Part shown: piece after piece, positions 8,183-19,064 of the stretch
Numbering within the stretch: position 1 is the first letter of the stretch
How the letters are laid out: each line of letters begins with the position of its first letter
Program-made: the position numbers and the translations under genes
Notes under the pieces: model-generated
Seen by the model: the letters and a program-made list of their open reading frames with translations, nothing else
Told to the model about the DNA's origin: nothing
Database searches by the model: none
Source of the DNA: Shewanella sp. SR44-3
GTDB taxonomy: Bacteria; Pseudomonadota; Gammaproteobacteria; Enterobacterales; Shewanellaceae
Direction of reading: 5' to 3'
NCBI RefSeq assembly: GCF_014163735.1
Contig: NZ_JACJDV010000006.1
Coordinates: forward strand, 62,001 to 126,000
DNA: 64,000 bases

Positions 8183-9727
8183 TTATTCCTCACGGGTGAC
8201 ACGCAGTACTTCTTCCAAGGTCGTCACACCTGCGAGTACTTTGCTCATGCCATCGTGGCGTATGCTAGGTACGCTTAAACGAATATAGCGCTCGATAGCA
8301 AGCTCGCCCTTACCGCCATGGATAAGTTCGCGCACGCTGTCGTCGACGGTAAGCAATTCATGAATACCCGTACGGCCACGGTAACCGTTATTGCCGCAAG
8401 CCTTACAGCCATTGGCACGGTAGATATGCCTAGGGTCACTATCGCTAATACCTAATAGTTCACGCTCTCGCAGATCGGGCTCATGCTCTACCTTACAACT
8501 TGGGCACAAGGTTCTGATCAAGCGCTGGGCTAACACACCTAAAAGGCTCGAAGACACCAAGAAAGGCTCGACCCCCATGTCTTGCAGACGGGTAATGGCA
8601 CCAGAGGCAGTATTGGTGTGCAAGGTTGAAATCACTAAGTGACCGGTTAACGAGGCTTGCACCGCAATTTGCGCGGTTTCTAAGTCGCGGATTTCACCTA
8701 TCATGACCACATCAGGATCTTGACGTAAAATCGCCCTTAAACCACGAGCAAACGTCATATCGGCCTTGATATTCACTTGAGTCTGACCAACGCCTTGAAG
8801 CTCATACTCGATTGGATCTTCAACTGTTAATATATTGGTATCTTTAGAGTTAATCTCGGTCAAACCTGCATACAAGGTGGTACTTTTACCTGAACCTGTG
8901 GGACCTGTCACTAAGATGATGCCATGAGGTTTGCGGATAAGCGCATCAAACTGCTCGCGAATACCTTGGGTCATACCTAATTGTTTTAAATCTAAGTTGC
9001 CGGTGTTTTTATCCAGTAGACGCAGCACCACCCGCTCACCATGACTTGATGGCATGGTCGATACCCGCACATCTACCGCGCGGCCAGCAATACGCAAAGA
9101 AATACGTCCGTCTTGAGGCACACGTTTCTCGGCAATATCTAAACGCGCCATCACCTTAATACGCGACACCAATAGCGATGATAATTTACGGTTTGGCTTA
9201 AGCACTTCCTTAAGCACACCGTCGATACGGAACCGTACAACAAGCTGTTTTTCGTAGGTTTCTATGTGGATGTCAGAGGCTTCTTCCTTGATAGCTTCTG
9301 ACAGTAATGCATTGATAAGCTTGATTATTGGAGCATCATCATCCCCTTCAAGCAAATCTTCAGTCTGAGGCATTTCTTCGGCAAGGGTGAATAAATCCAT
9401 CTCGTTGCCTATGTCTTCCATTAACTGCTGCGCTTCTGATGAGTTAGCCTGATAAGCCTGAGTTAATTTAGCCTCGAACTTGGCCACTTCAAGCTTAACC
9501 AAGGGCAACTCAGCGCCGCTATAACGCCGCACCTCTAGCATGGCATTGAGCGGTGTATTGTCGGTATAAAACAGACTCAACACCCCTTCTTCTTTAGCCA
9601 GTACCAATTGAAAGCGTTGCGAAAACGCGAACGGTAAACGCTCCTTACTGTTGGAGTGAAACACCTCATCGGCATCTTCGAGCTCTAAGGCTACATCCTT
9701 GGACACTTGCGCCAATTGTTCAGTCAT
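8183..9727 (-). CDS. gspE: Type II secretion ATPase GspE
   Basis: The cytoplasmic hexameric ATPase that powers pseudopilus assembly. I chose the ATG at 9727 (514 residues) because GAGG lies 5 bases upstream; an ATG at 9742 would add five residues but lacks a site. Visible motifs are Walker [10 protein letters not shown], the Asp box, Walker B with VVMIGEIRD, the His box, and the zinc tetracysteine with CPSC and CKACG. The N-domain that docks on GspL occupies residues about 1-130. The longer reading would overlap the gspD stop by 8 bases. Confidence 0.97.
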   Translation of the reverse strand: MTEQLAQVSKDVALELEDADEVFHSNSKERLPFAFSQRFQLVLAKEEGVLSLFYTDNTPLNAMLEVRRYSGAELPLVKLEVAKFEAKLTQAYQANSSEAQQLMEDIGNEMDLFTLAEEMPQTEDLLEGDDDAPIIKLINALLSEAIKEEASDIHIETYEKQLVVRFRIDGVLKEVLKPNRKLSSLLVSRIKVMARLDIAEKRVPQDGRISLRIAGRAVDVRVSTMPSSHGERVVLRLLDKNTGNLDLKQLGMTQGIREQFDALIRKPHGIILVTGPTGSGKSTTLYAGLTEINSKDTNILTVEDPIEYELQGVGQTQVNIKADMTFARGLRAILRQDPDVVMIGEIRDLETAQIAVQASLTGHLVISTLHTNTASGAITRLQDMGVEPFLVSSSLLGVLAQRLIRTLCPSCKVEHEPDLRERELLGISDSDPRHIYRANGCKACGNNGYRGRTGIHELLTVDDSVRELIHGGKGELAIERYIRLSVPSIRHDGMSKVLAGVTTLEEVLRVTREE

Positions 9728-9734
9728 CAGTGCC

Positions 9735-11852
9735 TCACTCATCGGCCGAGGCTTTATTGTCTGAAATGGCCTTCAATGCGGCATCACTTTCACGTAAATC
9801 AGTGTTTAAACCTTTGCCTTGCTTATAGCGCTCAAGCACACGGTTTACGTCTTCTGGGATATACGCATCCTGATCCCACTCTTCCAGCACTGGCACGTCG
9901 GTATTTGGCATTAAATTAACGCCTCGTGCCCGTTGTTCAAGCTGTAATGCTCTGAAATAATTATACTTACGACCAGCAATGCCTTCCATAGTCACACCAT
10001 CACGAATAATGGTTGGCTTGATAAACACCATCAAGTTCTTCTTCTTTTTGCTGCTAGAGGAAGACTTAAATAAATGGCCAATGAAAGGGATATCGCCTAA
10101 GAAAGGCACTTTTTGCACGCTTTCTTGGACTTCTTCATTAATTAACCCACCTAAGACCACGATTTGACCCGAATCAGCCATAACTGTCGTGGTTAAACGG
10201 CGAGTCGCAAAGGTGACATCGACCCCAGTTTTACCATTAATGCCTGACACTTCTTGTTCAATAGTGAGCTTAACCGCTGAGCCTTCATTGATCTGCGGTG
10301 TTACTTTAAGTTTAACCCCAACCTCTTTACGCTCAACCGTCTGGAATGGGTTAGCATTGCCATTAGATGAATTTTGGCTACCGGTTAAAATAGGCACTTC
10401 GTCACCGACGATAAATGAGGCTTCTTGGTTATCCAAGGTAGTAATCGAAGGGGTCGCTAATACGTTTGAATCGGTATCGCTAGACACTGCCTGCACTAAC
10501 GCTGCAAAATCACCGCTGGCAACGCCCCAAGCCATACCATTAACCTTGCCTAAGGCCTGGGCTAACAGGGTGTAATCCCCCTCTGTTTTAGGATTATTAC
10601 TAACAACAGGCTTATTGTTTGCATCAATAGTCGTCACCTGAGCGACGTCTTTCTCACGGGCCGCCCATACGCCAGCGCCCACTTCACCTATGGTCGTGCC
10701 TAAGTTGTTAAACTGGGTGCCACCACCTGCAAGTGTGCCCCACTGAATACCAAAACCAACATCATCGCCTTCGGCAACTTCCACAATAATGGCTTCAACT
10801 AACACTTGGGCGCGGCGAATATCTAATTGGTTAATCACATTCTCTATGGTGCGCATTTGATCAGGTTCAGCGCTAATCACCAAAGCATTGGTGTCAACGT
10901 GGGCCATGATATTAATATCGTTACGACGCTTACCACCGCCCTGTTGGCCGCCTTGGTCTTTACTACCTTGAAGGCGCTCGGCAAAACCTGTTAGCACTTC
11001 AACTAAATCTTCAGCTTTGGCATAGTGCAGGTAGCGCACCTTGGTATTGCCTGTGCTTGCTTGCTCGGCATCGAGCTTGCGAATAAGAGAAACTACCCGC
11101 TGACGACTTTTTTCATCGCCACTGACGATCACCGCATTAATGCGTTCATCGGCAACCACTTTAGGAGATTGGCCTGGCATTTGCGATTGGTTAGCGGTCG
11201 CGCGGTAAAGGGTATCGATAATACGCACCATCTCGCCGGCTGAAGCGTATTCTAGTGGCACGACTTGAACTTCGGTGTCACCTTGCTTATCTACGCGGCG
11301 AATGATTTCAACAATCTTGTTCACTACCGCTGCGCGGCCAGTAATCATCATTACGTTGGATGGGTCATAGTTGACTACGTTACCGCCACCAGCGTTATCG
11401 TTTAGCTGACGAAGTAATGGGGCAAGTTGTTTAGCTTCGGTGTTGTATAGCGCCACAATACGGGTGACCATTTCATCACCCACACCAGGGGCTTTATCAT
11501 CGGCAATGCGAATGGCCGAAACTTTGGCATCTTTGTCTTTAATCACCTTGATGATGTTATTGTCCATTTCAACAACTGCGTAGCCATAGACTTGCAATAC
11601 GTTGAGGAAGAAACGGTAATATTGATCATCTGTTAGCAAGTCATAACTGCGGACATTGATTTTGCCGCGAATGGTGGGGTCAACCACTATGGTCTTATTG
11701 AGGTTTTTACCCACAATATTAATAAATTCTTGAATGTCTGTGCCTTTGAAATTGGCAGCATATTGTTCCGACCAAGCAAACTGTGATGTGAGCAATGCGG
11801 CGCCTGTCAACGCACTAAGCAACAGCTTACGGCGGATCCCTTTATTATTCAT
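9735..11852 (-). CDS. gspD: Type II secretion outer-membrane secretin GspD
   Basis: A 705-residue secretin with a signal peptide (residues 1-28, [18 protein letters not shown]). It carries an N0 domain starting at [10 protein letters not shown], then N1-N3 repeats and the C-terminal secretin barrel with [19 protein letters not shown] and GGLINEEV. Pentadecamers form the outer-membrane gate. A Gly/Gln-rich linker ([14 protein letters not shown]) sits in the N3 loop, as in other GspDs. The end carries the S-domain expected to bind a pilotin, but no gspS lies in this window. The ATG at 11852 follows AGGGGATAAAAGCATA. Confidence 0.97.
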   Translation of the reverse strand: MNNKGIRRKLLLSALTGAALLTSQFAWSEQYAANFKGTDIQEFINIVGKNLNKTIVVDPTIRGKINVRSYDLLTDDQYYRFFLNVLQVYGYAVVEMDNNIIKVIKDKDAKVSAIRIADDKAPGVGDEMVTRIVALYNTEAKQLAPLLRQLNDNAGGGNVVNYDPSNVMMITGRAAVVNKIVEIIRRVDKQGDTEVQVVPLEYASAGEMVRIIDTLYRATANQSQMPGQSPKVVADERINAVIVSGDEKSRQRVVSLIRKLDAEQASTGNTKVRYLHYAKAEDLVEVLTGFAERLQGSKDQGGQQGGGKRRNDINIMAHVDTNALVISAEPDQMRTIENVINQLDIRRAQVLVEAIIVEVAEGDDVGFGIQWGTLAGGGTQFNNLGTTIGEVGAGVWAAREKDVAQVTTIDANNKPVVSNNPKTEGDYTLLAQALGKVNGMAWGVASGDFAALVQAVSSDTDSNVLATPSITTLDNQEASFIVGDEVPILTGSQNSSNGNANPFQTVERKEVGVKLKVTPQINEGSAVKLTIEQEVSGINGKTGVDVTFATRRLTTTVMADSGQIVVLGGLINEEVQESVQKVPFLGDIPFIGHLFKSSSSSKKKKNLMVFIKPTIIRDGVTMEGIAGRKYNYFRALQLEQRARGVNLMPNTDVPVLEEWDQDAYIPEDVNRVLERYKQGKGLNTDLRESDAALKAISDNKASADE

Positions 11853-11878
11853 TATGCTTTTATCCCCTAAGACCAGTG

Positions 11879-12790
11879 TTATTCTGGCAAACTAAACATG
11901 ATTTCAACCAGTTGCCCATCTCGCTCAACCATCACAGCGATTTCGGTTAACTCAGATAAACTGGCCATCACTTCTAACGCTTGACTCATTTCGGTCAGAT
12001 CATAGCCATTAATTGATTTGGCTAAATCATTAGCCTGAAAACCGGCCTGTTTAAACAAGGCGGCATCTCTACCCGCATTGAGACGATATCCCGCGAGAGA
12101 ATCACCACTTCGCACCGGTGAAATAGCTAAGAAATCGGTGATTTTACTCGGATCTGCGAGCAATTCATCACGAGACTGTCGCAATTCTTGCGATATTTGT
12201 TGATTATTGCGCTGATCGACCCGAGAAATATTTTGGTTTTGTTTGGCCTGTTGTAATTGCTTATTCACCTGGCTACTTGTGGTGTATGGTAAGCCATCAA
12301 GCATTAAGGTTTCATAACGGCCGCCATTGGTGATAATAATGCGATCCGCATAGACTTCTTTTAGTGAAGCCGAAGTGCCGCTAATTTTATCACCTAGACC
12401 ATAGGTGTCTTGCACGCCACGAGAATCGATTACAGCCAAGCCTTGGGTTTCAGAGGTCGATGCCACGACCCCAGTCAGCAGAATTGATAAGCTGGTCTTG
12501 GGCGCATCGGTTATAGTTTCAACCACAGGTGCTCGACTCACTTGGCTGGCATCATGATTACCAAATAAATGTAAATTATGTACGTCTTGCAGATTAATTG
12601 ACTTAACACCTGTTGAAGCCACAGGAGAAGCTTGCCAAGTTGCTATTGGAGCATTGGCAGGAATTAACTTCCATGTAACTTGTGCAGCCAGGAGTGCAGC
12701 AAGAATAAATAAAAACCAAAAAACAAACAAACTCAGTTGTTTATGAGGTATTTTTGCGGCTTTCGCTAATACGTTATCTAATACATCCAT
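11879..12790 (-). CDS. gspC: Type II secretion protein GspC
   Basis: First gene of the T2SS operon, 303 residues. It has a cytoplasmic N-terminus, one membrane helix at about 22-40 (LFVFWFLFILAALLAAQV), and a periplasmic HR domain (residues about 95-165) that touches GspD. A coiled Gln-rich linker and a C-terminal PDZ domain with GYRLNAGRDAALF follow. GspC connects the inner-membrane platform to the secretin and may select substrates. The ATG at 12790 is the only sensible start. Its promoter lies in the 241 bases shared with divergent hslR. Confidence 0.95.
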   Translation of the reverse strand: MDVLDNVLAKAAKIPHKQLSLFVFWFLFILAALLAAQVTWKLIPANAPIATWQASPVASTGVKSINLQDVHNLHLFGNHDASQVSRAPVVETITDAPKTSLSILLTGVVASTSETQGLAVIDSRGVQDTYGLGDKISGTSASLKEVYADRIIITNGGRYETLMLDGLPYTTSSQVNKQLQQAKQNQNISRVDQRNNQQISQELRQSRDELLADPSKITDFLAISPVRSGDSLAGYRLNAGRDAALFKQAGFQANDLAKSINGYDLTEMSQALEVMASLSELTEIAVMVERDGQLVEIMFSLPE

Positions 12791-13031
12791 ATTATTTTGG
12801 ACCCTCGACCAGGCCTCTGTTCTGATTATGTTAATTTATTAAACCCGCCTAATGCTAACTCACTGAGCTAGCAGCAACAAGCCCACTGTATAAGGATTGG
12901 CGAAATTAGCCCAAATATGCTATGTTGCGCCTCTTAAATGGTTATAAAGCCGCCATAAATTTAGCGGTTTTAGTGACGTTATCACAGTACTTTTTCATCA
13001 GCTTGTGAACTCATACTTTCTTGGAGAAAAA
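12791..13031. promoter_or_regulatory. Divergent promoter region gspC / hslR
   Basis: Both the T2SS operon and hslR must start here. A small inverted repeat at about 12952-12973 (AAGCCGC and GCGGTTTT arms around an AT-rich loop) looks like a weak hairpin facing hslR. No operator is recognised. GGAG upstream of ATG 13032 decides the hslR start. Confidence 0.4.
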
Positions 13032-13430
13032 ATGAGCGACTGCCAAGGCGGAAACAGCAAAATCAGACTGGACAAGTGGCTATGGGCAGCACGTTTTTAT
13101 AAAACCCGCGCCTTGGCCAAAGAGATGATTAACGGCGGTAAAGTACATTACAACGGCCAAAGGGCCAAATCCAGCCGCAATGTTGAATTAGGCGCCCATT
13201 TAAGAATTCGCCAAGGCATGGAAGATAAGCACATAGTCATTCTTGGTTTATCAGAACACAGGCAAGGTGCTAACGTGGCTCAGACTCTCTATCAAGAGAC
13301 TCAAGAGAGCCAGCAAAAACGCGCGGTTAATGCCGAGGCTCGGCGTCTGAATATTTTGCTTAATCCAGCCCCTGAACATAAACCGGATAAGAAGCAAAGG
13401 CGTCAGCTACTAAAAGTTAAACAGTATTAA
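13032..13430 (+). CDS. hslR: Heat-shock ribosome-associated protein Hsp15
   Basis: Hsp15 is a small S4-fold RNA-binding protein that recycles free 50S subunits carrying a stuck nascent chain. The ATG at 13032 (132 residues) has TTGGAG 8 bases upstream; the frame is open for nine codons further. The S4 domain is clear: IRLDKWLWAARFYKTR, then INGGKVHYNGQRAK (residues about 10-50). A basic tail ends in KKQRRQLLKVKQY, typical of the family. It is followed by hslO after 60 bases, as in many gamma-proteobacteria. Confidence 0.95.
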   Translation: MSDCQGGNSKIRLDKWLWAARFYKTRALAKEMINGGKVHYNGQRAKSSRNVELGAHLRIRQGMEDKHIVILGLSEHRQGANVAQTLYQETQESQQKRAVNAEARRLNILLNPAPEHKPDKKQRRQLLKVKQY

Positions 13431-13456
13431 CCCGCAAACTTTTATTCGCGGGTTAA
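13427..13456 (+). other. Perfect inverted repeat overlapping the hslR stop codon
   Basis: TTAACCCGC and GCGGGTTAA form a 9-bp perfect stem with a 12-base loop. The left arm starts inside the hslR stop codon. There is no U-tract, so it is more likely an mRNA-stabilising or attenuating hairpin between hslR and hslO than a strong terminator. Confidence 0.5.
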
Positions 13457-13490
13457 CTTAAATTACAAAACACCAAACCACGAGATAGTC

Positions 13491-14357
13491 ATGAGTAGAG
13501 ATATTTTACACCGTTACCTGTTTGATAATGCCGATGTGCGCGGCCAGTTAGTCCAACTTGAAGCTAGCTTTCAAGCTATGCTAGCAGCCCAAGACTACCC
13601 TAATGCTGTGCGAGTATTGTTAGGCGAACTAATGGCTGCCACTTCGCTACTCACCGCGACCATCAAATTTAGTGGTGATATCAGTGTGCAGCTGCAAGGC
13701 GATGGTCCTGTGTCATTAGCGGTTATCAATGGTAACAATGAACTGCAGCTGCGCGGCGTTGCCCGCTGGAAAGGCGAACTTGCTGAAGATGCCAGCTTGC
13801 CGACTTTACTGGGCAAAGGCTATATGGTGATCACACTCACCCCAGATGAAGGTGAACGCTACCAAGGGATAGTCTCGTTAGAGCACGGGACTTTGGCAGC
13901 CTGTTTAGAAGAATACTTCAATCAATCTGAGCAATTGCCAACCCAAATCCACTTATTCGCCACAAACGCGCAAGCCGCCGGCATGTTGTTGCAAGTTTTG
14001 CCTAGCAAGCAAGAACAAAATGACGGCTTTGAACATTTATCTGTACTAACTCAGACCATTAAACCCCAAGAACTGTTCGAGCTAGATGCAGAAGACGTGC
14101 TGCACCGCCTTTATCATGAAGAGGAAGTCAGGCTGTTTGAGCCCATGGATGTCAGCTTTAAATGTACTTGCTCCCGTGATCGCAGTGCTGGTGCCTTAAA
14201 AACCTTAGATCTGACCGAGCTTGAAACCATTATCGCCGAAGAAGGCAAAATAGAGATGGGCTGTGAATATTGCACTGCAAGCTATAGCTTCGATGCCATA
14301 GATATTGCTGCACTCTTTAATGACAACGCCGATACCAGTCAAACTAAGACTCAATAA
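13491..14357 (+). CDS. hslO: Redox-regulated chaperone Hsp33
   Basis: Hsp33 is a cytosolic holdase activated by oxidation. It has 288 residues, with the N-terminal folding domain followed by the C-terminal redox switch. The zinc ligands are visible as Cys225, Cys227 (KCTCSRDR), Cys258 and Cys261 (GCEYC); the spacing CXC-30-CXXC is that of the family. The N-terminus [11 protein letters not shown] is also typical. The ATG at 13491 is the obvious start. Two hairpins follow the stop, so hslR-hslO is a closed unit. Confidence 0.97.
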   Translation: MSRDILHRYLFDNADVRGQLVQLEASFQAMLAAQDYPNAVRVLLGELMAATSLLTATIKFSGDISVQLQGDGPVSLAVINGNNELQLRGVARWKGELAEDASLPTLLGKGYMVITLTPDEGERYQGIVSLEHGTLAACLEEYFNQSEQLPTQIHLFATNAQAAGMLLQVLPSKQEQNDGFEHLSVLTQTIKPQELFELDAEDVLHRLYHEEEVRLFEPMDVSFKCTCSRDRSAGALKTLDLTELETIIAEEGKIEMGCEYCTASYSFDAIDIAALFNDNADTSQTKTQ

Positions 14358-14384
14358 CAGGCTGGTTATTGAGTCACTGTTTTT
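14350..14384 (+). terminator. Terminator after hslO
   Basis: The arms CTCAATAAC and GTTATTGAG pair across a 6-base loop and are followed by TCACTGTTTTT. The left arm overlaps the end of hslO. Confidence 0.75.
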
Positions 14385-14406
14385 AGTCTCAGCTTAACCT
14401 GCTATT

Positions 14407-14433
14407 AAAGGTGCCAACAGGCACCTTTGTTAT
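14407..14433 (+). terminator. Second hairpin terminator after hslO
   Basis: AAAGGTGCC and GGCACCTTT form a perfect 9-bp stem with a 4-base loop, followed by GTTATT. It lies 23 bases after the first terminator and probably acts as a back-up before the pckA promoter. Confidence 0.65.
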
Positions 14434-14631
14434 TATCTGCCAACCCCTTCTCTACGTCCCGAATCTAGAACACACATATCACGACATAGGCTGTTACAGC
14501 TGAGTTTGCATAAGATACAATAGCCGCCATAAAAATCAGGCCATGATCACAAACCGTGGCAGCCTTTACTGAATAAAAACTCAACCAGCAATAGACTGGC
14601 ACTCTGACCTAAAGACATGGAGATATTATTT

Positions 14632-16173
14632 ATGACAGATGGAGCACCTCACACTTACCTTAACCCTACCAGCGCCGAATTAGTTGAAATTGCACTTCAA
14701 CGTGGCGAAGGTCGACTCACGGCTAATGGCGCACTTGTGGCGCTTACTGGTGCTCGCACTGGCCGCTCTCCAGCGGATCGCTTTATCGTTAAAGAGCCCG
14801 GTTCTGAAGCTGATATTGAATGGGGGGCAGTCAACAAAGCTTTCGATGCTGGCGCCTTTGATGCGCTATGGGGCCGTGTTGAAGCTTATCTTTCTGAAAA
14901 GGAGCTGTTTGTCTCAGAGTTAGAAGTCGGCGCCGATGACGAGCATTATCTTCCTGTGCGTGTTACCACTGAATACGCTTGGCACCAATTGTTCGCTCGT
15001 AACTTATTTATTACCCCCGAAAAATTTAACCGTGGCGATAAAGGCGTATGGCAAATCATTAACGCACCCGGTTTTGTTTGCGATCCTACTCGTGATGGCA
15101 CCCATTCAGATGCTGTGGTGATTTTAAACTTTGCCGAGCGCAAAGTGCTGCTTGCAGGCCTTAAGTATGCCGGTGAGATGAAAAAATCCATGTTCTCAGT
15201 GCAAAATTTCCTGCTCCCAGCCAAAGGCGTATTGCCTATGCATTGCTCGGCGAACGTAGGTCAAGATGGCGATACGACGTTATTCTTTGGCCTCTCAGGC
15301 ACAGGTAAAACAACGCTTTCTGCAGATCCTAAGCGTTTTCTTATCGGTGATGATGAACACGGCTGGGCCAAAGGTGGCGTGTTTAACATCGAAGGCGGCT
15401 GTTACGCTAAATGTATCGATTTAAGCCAAAAGAATGAGCCAGTAATTTGGGATGCTATTCGTTTCGGCACTGTGCTTGAAAATGTAATGCTCGATGAAAA
15501 TCGCGTACCAAACTACAAAGATAGTAGCCTGACCGAAAATAGCCGCGCTGCTTATCCGCTTGAGCATATTGCTCAACGTAAAGAAGATAACCGTGGCAAT
15601 GAGCCTCATGCTGTGGTGTTCTTGACCTGTGACGTCTCTGGCGTACTACCTCCAGTGTCGATTTTGACCAAAGAGCAAGCCGCATATCATTTCCTATCGG
15701 GTTACACTGCAAAAGTAGGCTCTACAGAAATGGGCTCAACCTCTGCAATACAATCAACCTTCTCAACCTGTTTTGGCGCACCGTTTTTCCCACGTCCTGC
15801 AGGCGTCTACGCCGAGCTGTTGATAGAACGTATCAAATCATTCAATAGCCAAGTGTACTTAGTCAACACAGGTTGGACTGGCGGCCCTCACGGCGTAGGT
15901 AAGCGTTTTGATATTCCAACAACTCGAGCCATAATTGATGCGATTGTTTCTGGTAGCTTGAAAGATGCAGCCACTGAACATCTAGATACCCTGAATCTTG
16001 CTGTGCCATTGGCCATTGAAGGGGTTGATAGCGCACTGCTTAATCCAATCAATACCTGGGCAGACAAAGATATGTACGCTAAGTATGCTAAGCAATTAGC
16101 TCAGGAATTTAACCGTAACTTTGCTAAATACGATGTATCTGATGCCATTAAACAGGCTGGTCCAAAAGCGTAG
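14632..16173 (+). CDS. pckA: Phosphoenolpyruvate carboxykinase (ATP)
   Basis: Catalyses oxaloacetate + ATP to PEP + CO2 + ADP, the entry step of gluconeogenesis in the cytosol. It has 513 residues from the ATG at 14632, which has GGAG 9 bases upstream; an in-frame ATG at 14617 lacks a site and lies on that GGAG. Motifs: the ATP-PEPCK kinase loop with [14 protein letters not shown], the metal site [23 protein letters not shown] near the N-terminus, and [14 protein letters not shown] near residue 415. It is shorter than the 540-residue E. coli enzyme because the N-terminus is trimmed. Confidence 0.98.
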   Translation: MTDGAPHTYLNPTSAELVEIALQRGEGRLTANGALVALTGARTGRSPADRFIVKEPGSEADIEWGAVNKAFDAGAFDALWGRVEAYLSEKELFVSELEVGADDEHYLPVRVTTEYAWHQLFARNLFITPEKFNRGDKGVWQIINAPGFVCDPTRDGTHSDAVVILNFAERKVLLAGLKYAGEMKKSMFSVQNFLLPAKGVLPMHCSANVGQDGDTTLFFGLSGTGKTTLSADPKRFLIGDDEHGWAKGGVFNIEGGCYAKCIDLSQKNEPVIWDAIRFGTVLENVMLDENRVPNYKDSSLTENSRAAYPLEHIAQRKEDNRGNEPHAVVFLTCDVSGVLPPVSILTKEQAAYHFLSGYTAKVGSTEMGSTSAIQSTFSTCFGAPFFPRPAGVYAELLIERIKSFNSQVYLVNTGWTGGPHGVGKRFDIPTTRAIIDAIVSGSLKDAATEHLDTLNLAVPLAIEGVDSALLNPINTWADKDMYAKYAKQLAQEFNRNFAKYDVSDAIKQAGPKA

Positions 16174-16243
16174 CCTGCAACGTATCACTTCCTATCCCAG
16201 AACCTTGCGTCAGGCTTAGTCGCTAAGCACTGCAACAGACATA

Positions 16244-16281
16244 CAAAAACCTCAGAACACTCAGTGTTTTGAGGTTTTTTT
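16244..16281. terminator. Bidirectional terminator between pckA and the convergent gene
   Basis: AAAAACCTCAGAACAC pairs with GTGTTTTGAGGTTTTT around a TCA loop. There are T-runs on both strands. It serves pckA on the plus strand and the gene at 16314 on the minus strand. Confidence 0.85.
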
Positions 16282-16313
16282 ATGATTAAATCAATTAAAG
16301 CATACCTATGGTA

Positions 16314-17309
16314 TTACAGCTTAATCCAGAGTTCTGGACGTTCAAAAGGCGTGCTAGCGGGGAGGATTGGATTGATTAAATCAAAAATCTGACTTTGATG
16401 GTAACGGCTCAGCGGAAACATACTCCTGGTTACACTATGATGGCTAATAAATTGATGCAACTCTCCAGATTCAACCATGGCCTCTAAACCTTGGGCCAAG
16501 CGCTTCTCAAGCTGCCTATTGTCTTTACTGACAAAAAAATACATAGGCAAAGAATACCGCAGTAAAATCCCTTCATAGGCCATTAGTCCTTGACGATCGG
16601 GCCCCTCCAATTCGGCAAAAACCTCGTTAAGTCCTCTAGGGAAATAGTCGCAGCGGTCATGATTTAGCATGGAATACATAAGATCGAACATGATAATTCG
16701 CTCAACTTTATAGCCATTAGCCTCTAATATATCGGAATCCGGCCATTGAGACCCTTGGCATGCGGTAAGTTTCTTAAGTTGCGCCGCGGTACTAATCCCT
16801 CGAAACTCCGCTAAGCGAGCTTTCTTAATCACAGGCACTCGCATCCCTAATAAGCCTCCGATTAATGGGATGCGTATTGGAGTAAAATGCTGCTCACGCT
16901 CTAAATTCGTGCCCGCCCAAGTTATATCAATCAAACCAGAATTCAGTGAATTTAAGCCTCTGGATTGGGACAAAGGGCTGGGGATAGTTTCTAATATCAC
17001 TTTACCGTATTCGGCCTCGGTATTGCGAAACACCAATTCCAGCAAGTCATAATAATAGTAATAACTAGATGAATACTTCGATGGTCGAGGTTGCAGTCTA
17101 ACTCTTTGAGTGGCTAGTGTTGTCGAAGTGACTTCTATACTAGCCATATTTGTAGCAGCCACCTTAGTGGGCGAGATCGCGCTTTGTTTGGCTGTAAATA
17201 GGCTTGTAGCTTTTGCTTCTGGCAAACAAAGATAACCAAGCAGGGCCAACCAAAGCCATGAGGTTAATACTAACTGCGGCCTACGCATATAAGGCTGTAG
17301 CGCAGACAT
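16314..17309 (-). CDS. Periplasmic solute-binding-like protein (family 3 type), orphan
   Basis: About 331 residues from the ATG at 17309, which lies 1 base after the stop of the upstream GIY-YIG gene. Other in-frame ATGs at 17330 and 17288 are possible. A secretion signal follows (MRRPQLVLTSWLWLALLGYL). The mature part resembles extracellular solute-binding domains: LELVFRNTEAEYGKVILETI, GLIDITWAGTN, RIPLIGGLLGMRVPVI and the FVSKDN / LAQGLEAMVESGEL block near the C-terminus. No permease or ATPase gene is adjacent, so it may serve a distant transporter or a sensory role. Substrate unknown. Confidence 0.75.
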   Translation of the reverse strand: MSALQPYMRRPQLVLTSWLWLALLGYLCLPEAKATSLFTAKQSAISPTKVAATNMASIEVTSTTLATQRVRLQPRPSKYSSSYYYYYDLLELVFRNTEAEYGKVILETIPSPLSQSRGLNSLNSGLIDITWAGTNLEREQHFTPIRIPLIGGLLGMRVPVIKKARLAEFRGISTAAQLKKLTACQGSQWPDSDILEANGYKVERIIMFDLMYSMLNHDRCDYFPRGLNEVFAELEGPDRQGLMAYEGILLRYSLPMYFFVSKDNRQLEKRLAQGLEAMVESGELHQFISHHSVTRSMFPLSRYHQSQIFDLINPILPASTPFERPELWIKL

Positions 17310-17310
17310 G

Positions 17311-17607
17311 TTAATCGAGGCGAACGACATCGGCGTATTGATTTCCATTAATCAATTGCAGTTTTTGCACTCGGGTGAGCTTTTTAACATTTAGCTCACG
17401 TTTTAACGCTTGGCTTTGGCTACCAACTAACTCTTGATAAACCAAGGTCAATGGACCTTTACCTTTCAGATACTTAGCGGCTTTATTGCCACCTTGTTGG
17501 TGCTCATTAAAACGTCTGGCGACATCTTTAGTGATCCCCGTGTACAGGTGACTATTGGCGCACTGCACTAGGTACAAATACCAAGGCGACTGTTTTTCAT
17601 CATCCAT
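17311..17607 (-). CDS. GIY-YIG domain protein, UPF0213/YhbQ family
   Basis: A 98-residue single-domain GIY-YIG protein. The motif appears as WYLYLVQCANSHLYTGIT, followed by the conserved Arg in DVARRFNEHQ and by LVYQELVGSQSQALKRE with the catalytic-type Glu. Family members are predicted endonucleases; YhbQ-type proteins have poorly defined DNA functions. The ATG at 17607 is the natural start. The downstream gene starts 1 base after its stop, so the pair may be co-transcribed by chance of packing rather than function. Confidence 0.9.
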   Translation of the reverse strand: MDDEKQSPWYLYLVQCANSHLYTGITKDVARRFNEHQQGGNKAAKYLKGKGPLTLVYQELVGSQSQALKRELNVKKLTRVQKLQLINGNQYADVVRLD

Positions 17608-17751
17608 AAACTTTTATCTTTCATTATTTGAACTGCAAATAGCTAAAGCGTTGTAGAGATCATAGTTATCTGAGCCCAGCATGGCATAATAGTGAATCTA
17701 TCATGAAGTTATGCTATAAGTCTGCAGCTTAAAGTCACTAAGGAATCTTGT

Positions 17752-19002
17752 ATGACCAGCCCAATCGATGCCTGTGCTCAGCCCGCATTACTCCACCCTG
17801 TAGAGGCTATTAAGCTGTTATTAGCTCAAGTCAGCCCCATTGCTGATACCGAAGTGCTGAGTTTAAGCCAAGCCGTTGGTCGAGTACTGGCAGAAGATCT
17901 TGTCTCTTGCATTGATCTGCCCCCTTTTGATAACTCAGCTATGGATGGTTACGCCTTCCGCTTCGATGAATTAAAGCACTCAGAAACCAGTGCCTTTACT
18001 TTAGCTGGTAGCTCATTCGCCGGACACCCTTTCCAAGGGCAAGCTGGCAGTAACACCTGTATCAGGATAATGACAGGTGCCCCGATGCCAGCTGGCTTTG
18101 ATACAGTACAGATGCAAGAGAAAACCCAACAGCAGGGTGACATAATCCTGATCCAGCCCCCCAAGATCCGCGGCGCCAACGTGCGCATTAGAGCTGAAGA
18201 GTTAAGCTCTGGCACTAAAGTGCTCAAGAAAGGCGTGATCCTTAGAGCCGCTGAGTTAGGGGTATTAGCCACTATTGGTGTGAGTCATGTGCGGGTCAGC
18301 CGTAAACTAAAAGTGGCTTTTTTCTCCACAGGTGATGAATTAAAACCGGTAGGCAGCGAGCTTGCCGCAGGGCAAATATATGATTCTAATCGCTACTCTA
18401 TCCACGGCTTGTTACACAGGGCAAATGTGGAATTATTAGACTTGGGCGTTGTTGCTGATGATAAAGAAGCGATACGCGCAGCCTTTAACACAGCTGCAGC
18501 TCGCGCAGATATGATTTTAACTTCTGGAGGCGTATCAGTAGGCGACGCCGACTACACTAAACAAGTGCTGGCGGAAGAGGGTGAAATCAGCTTCTGGAAA
18601 TTAGCTATCAAACCGGGAAAACCGTTCGCTTTTGGTAAGCTAGGCTCAGCTGTATTCTGTGGCCTCCCGGGGAATCCTGTATCGTCTATGGTGACCTTCT
18701 ATAAACTTGTTTGGCCATTACTGCAGAAAATGCAAGGGCTTGAACTCGTGCCTAGCTTAAGCTTTCCCGCTAAGCTTATTAGTCCTATTCGCAAACAACC
18801 GGGGCGGGTAGAATACCAAAGAGGCATTTTATCTTACGATAGCAATAACCAAGCTTATGTTGCCATCACCGGCGGCCAGGGCTCAGGCATGCTCACCTCC
18901 ATGAGCCTTGCCAATTGCTTTGTATTACTCGAGCAAGAACAAGGGGATTTAGATGTGGGCGCCATAGTCAGAATAGAACCTTTTAATTCGGTGCTCTGCT
19001 AG
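17752..19002 (+). CDS. moeA: Molybdopterin molybdenumtransferase MoeA
   Basis: Inserts molybdate into adenylylated molybdopterin, the last common step of Moco synthesis, in the cytosol. It has 416 residues. Motifs: DLPPFDNSAMDGYAFR (residues about 55-70), RIMTGAPMPAGFD, FFSTGDEL, TSGGVSVGDADY (the MPT-binding loop) and FGLPGNP-like CGLPGNPVSS. The ATG at 17752 follows AAGGAATCTTGT. It is 62 bases ahead of moeB, so they form a pair separate from the moa operon 8 kb away. Confidence 0.97.
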   Translation: MTSPIDACAQPALLHPVEAIKLLLAQVSPIADTEVLSLSQAVGRVLAEDLVSCIDLPPFDNSAMDGYAFRFDELKHSETSAFTLAGSSFAGHPFQGQAGSNTCIRIMTGAPMPAGFDTVQMQEKTQQQGDIILIQPPKIRGANVRIRAEELSSGTKVLKKGVILRAAELGVLATIGVSHVRVSRKLKVAFFSTGDELKPVGSELAAGQIYDSNRYSIHGLLHRANVELLDLGVVADDKEAIRAAFNTAAARADMILTSGGVSVGDADYTKQVLAEEGEISFWKLAIKPGKPFAFGKLGSAVFCGLPGNPVSSMVTFYKLVWPLLQKMQGLELVPSLSFPAKLISPIRKQPGRVEYQRGILSYDSNNQAYVAITGGQGSGMLTSMSLANCFVLLEQEQGDLDVGAIVRIEPFNSVLC

Positions 19003-19064
19003 CACTCTTTGAGTCGCACGCTAATAATATACATCCGATATGAAAGCCTAAAAGGGATGAGTTA

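Noticed and set aside
1174..12790. The pseudopilin genes as a type IV pilus cluster.
   Set aside because: Full gspC-N order, the calcium-loop GspG and the GspC PDZ domain fix it as type II secretion.
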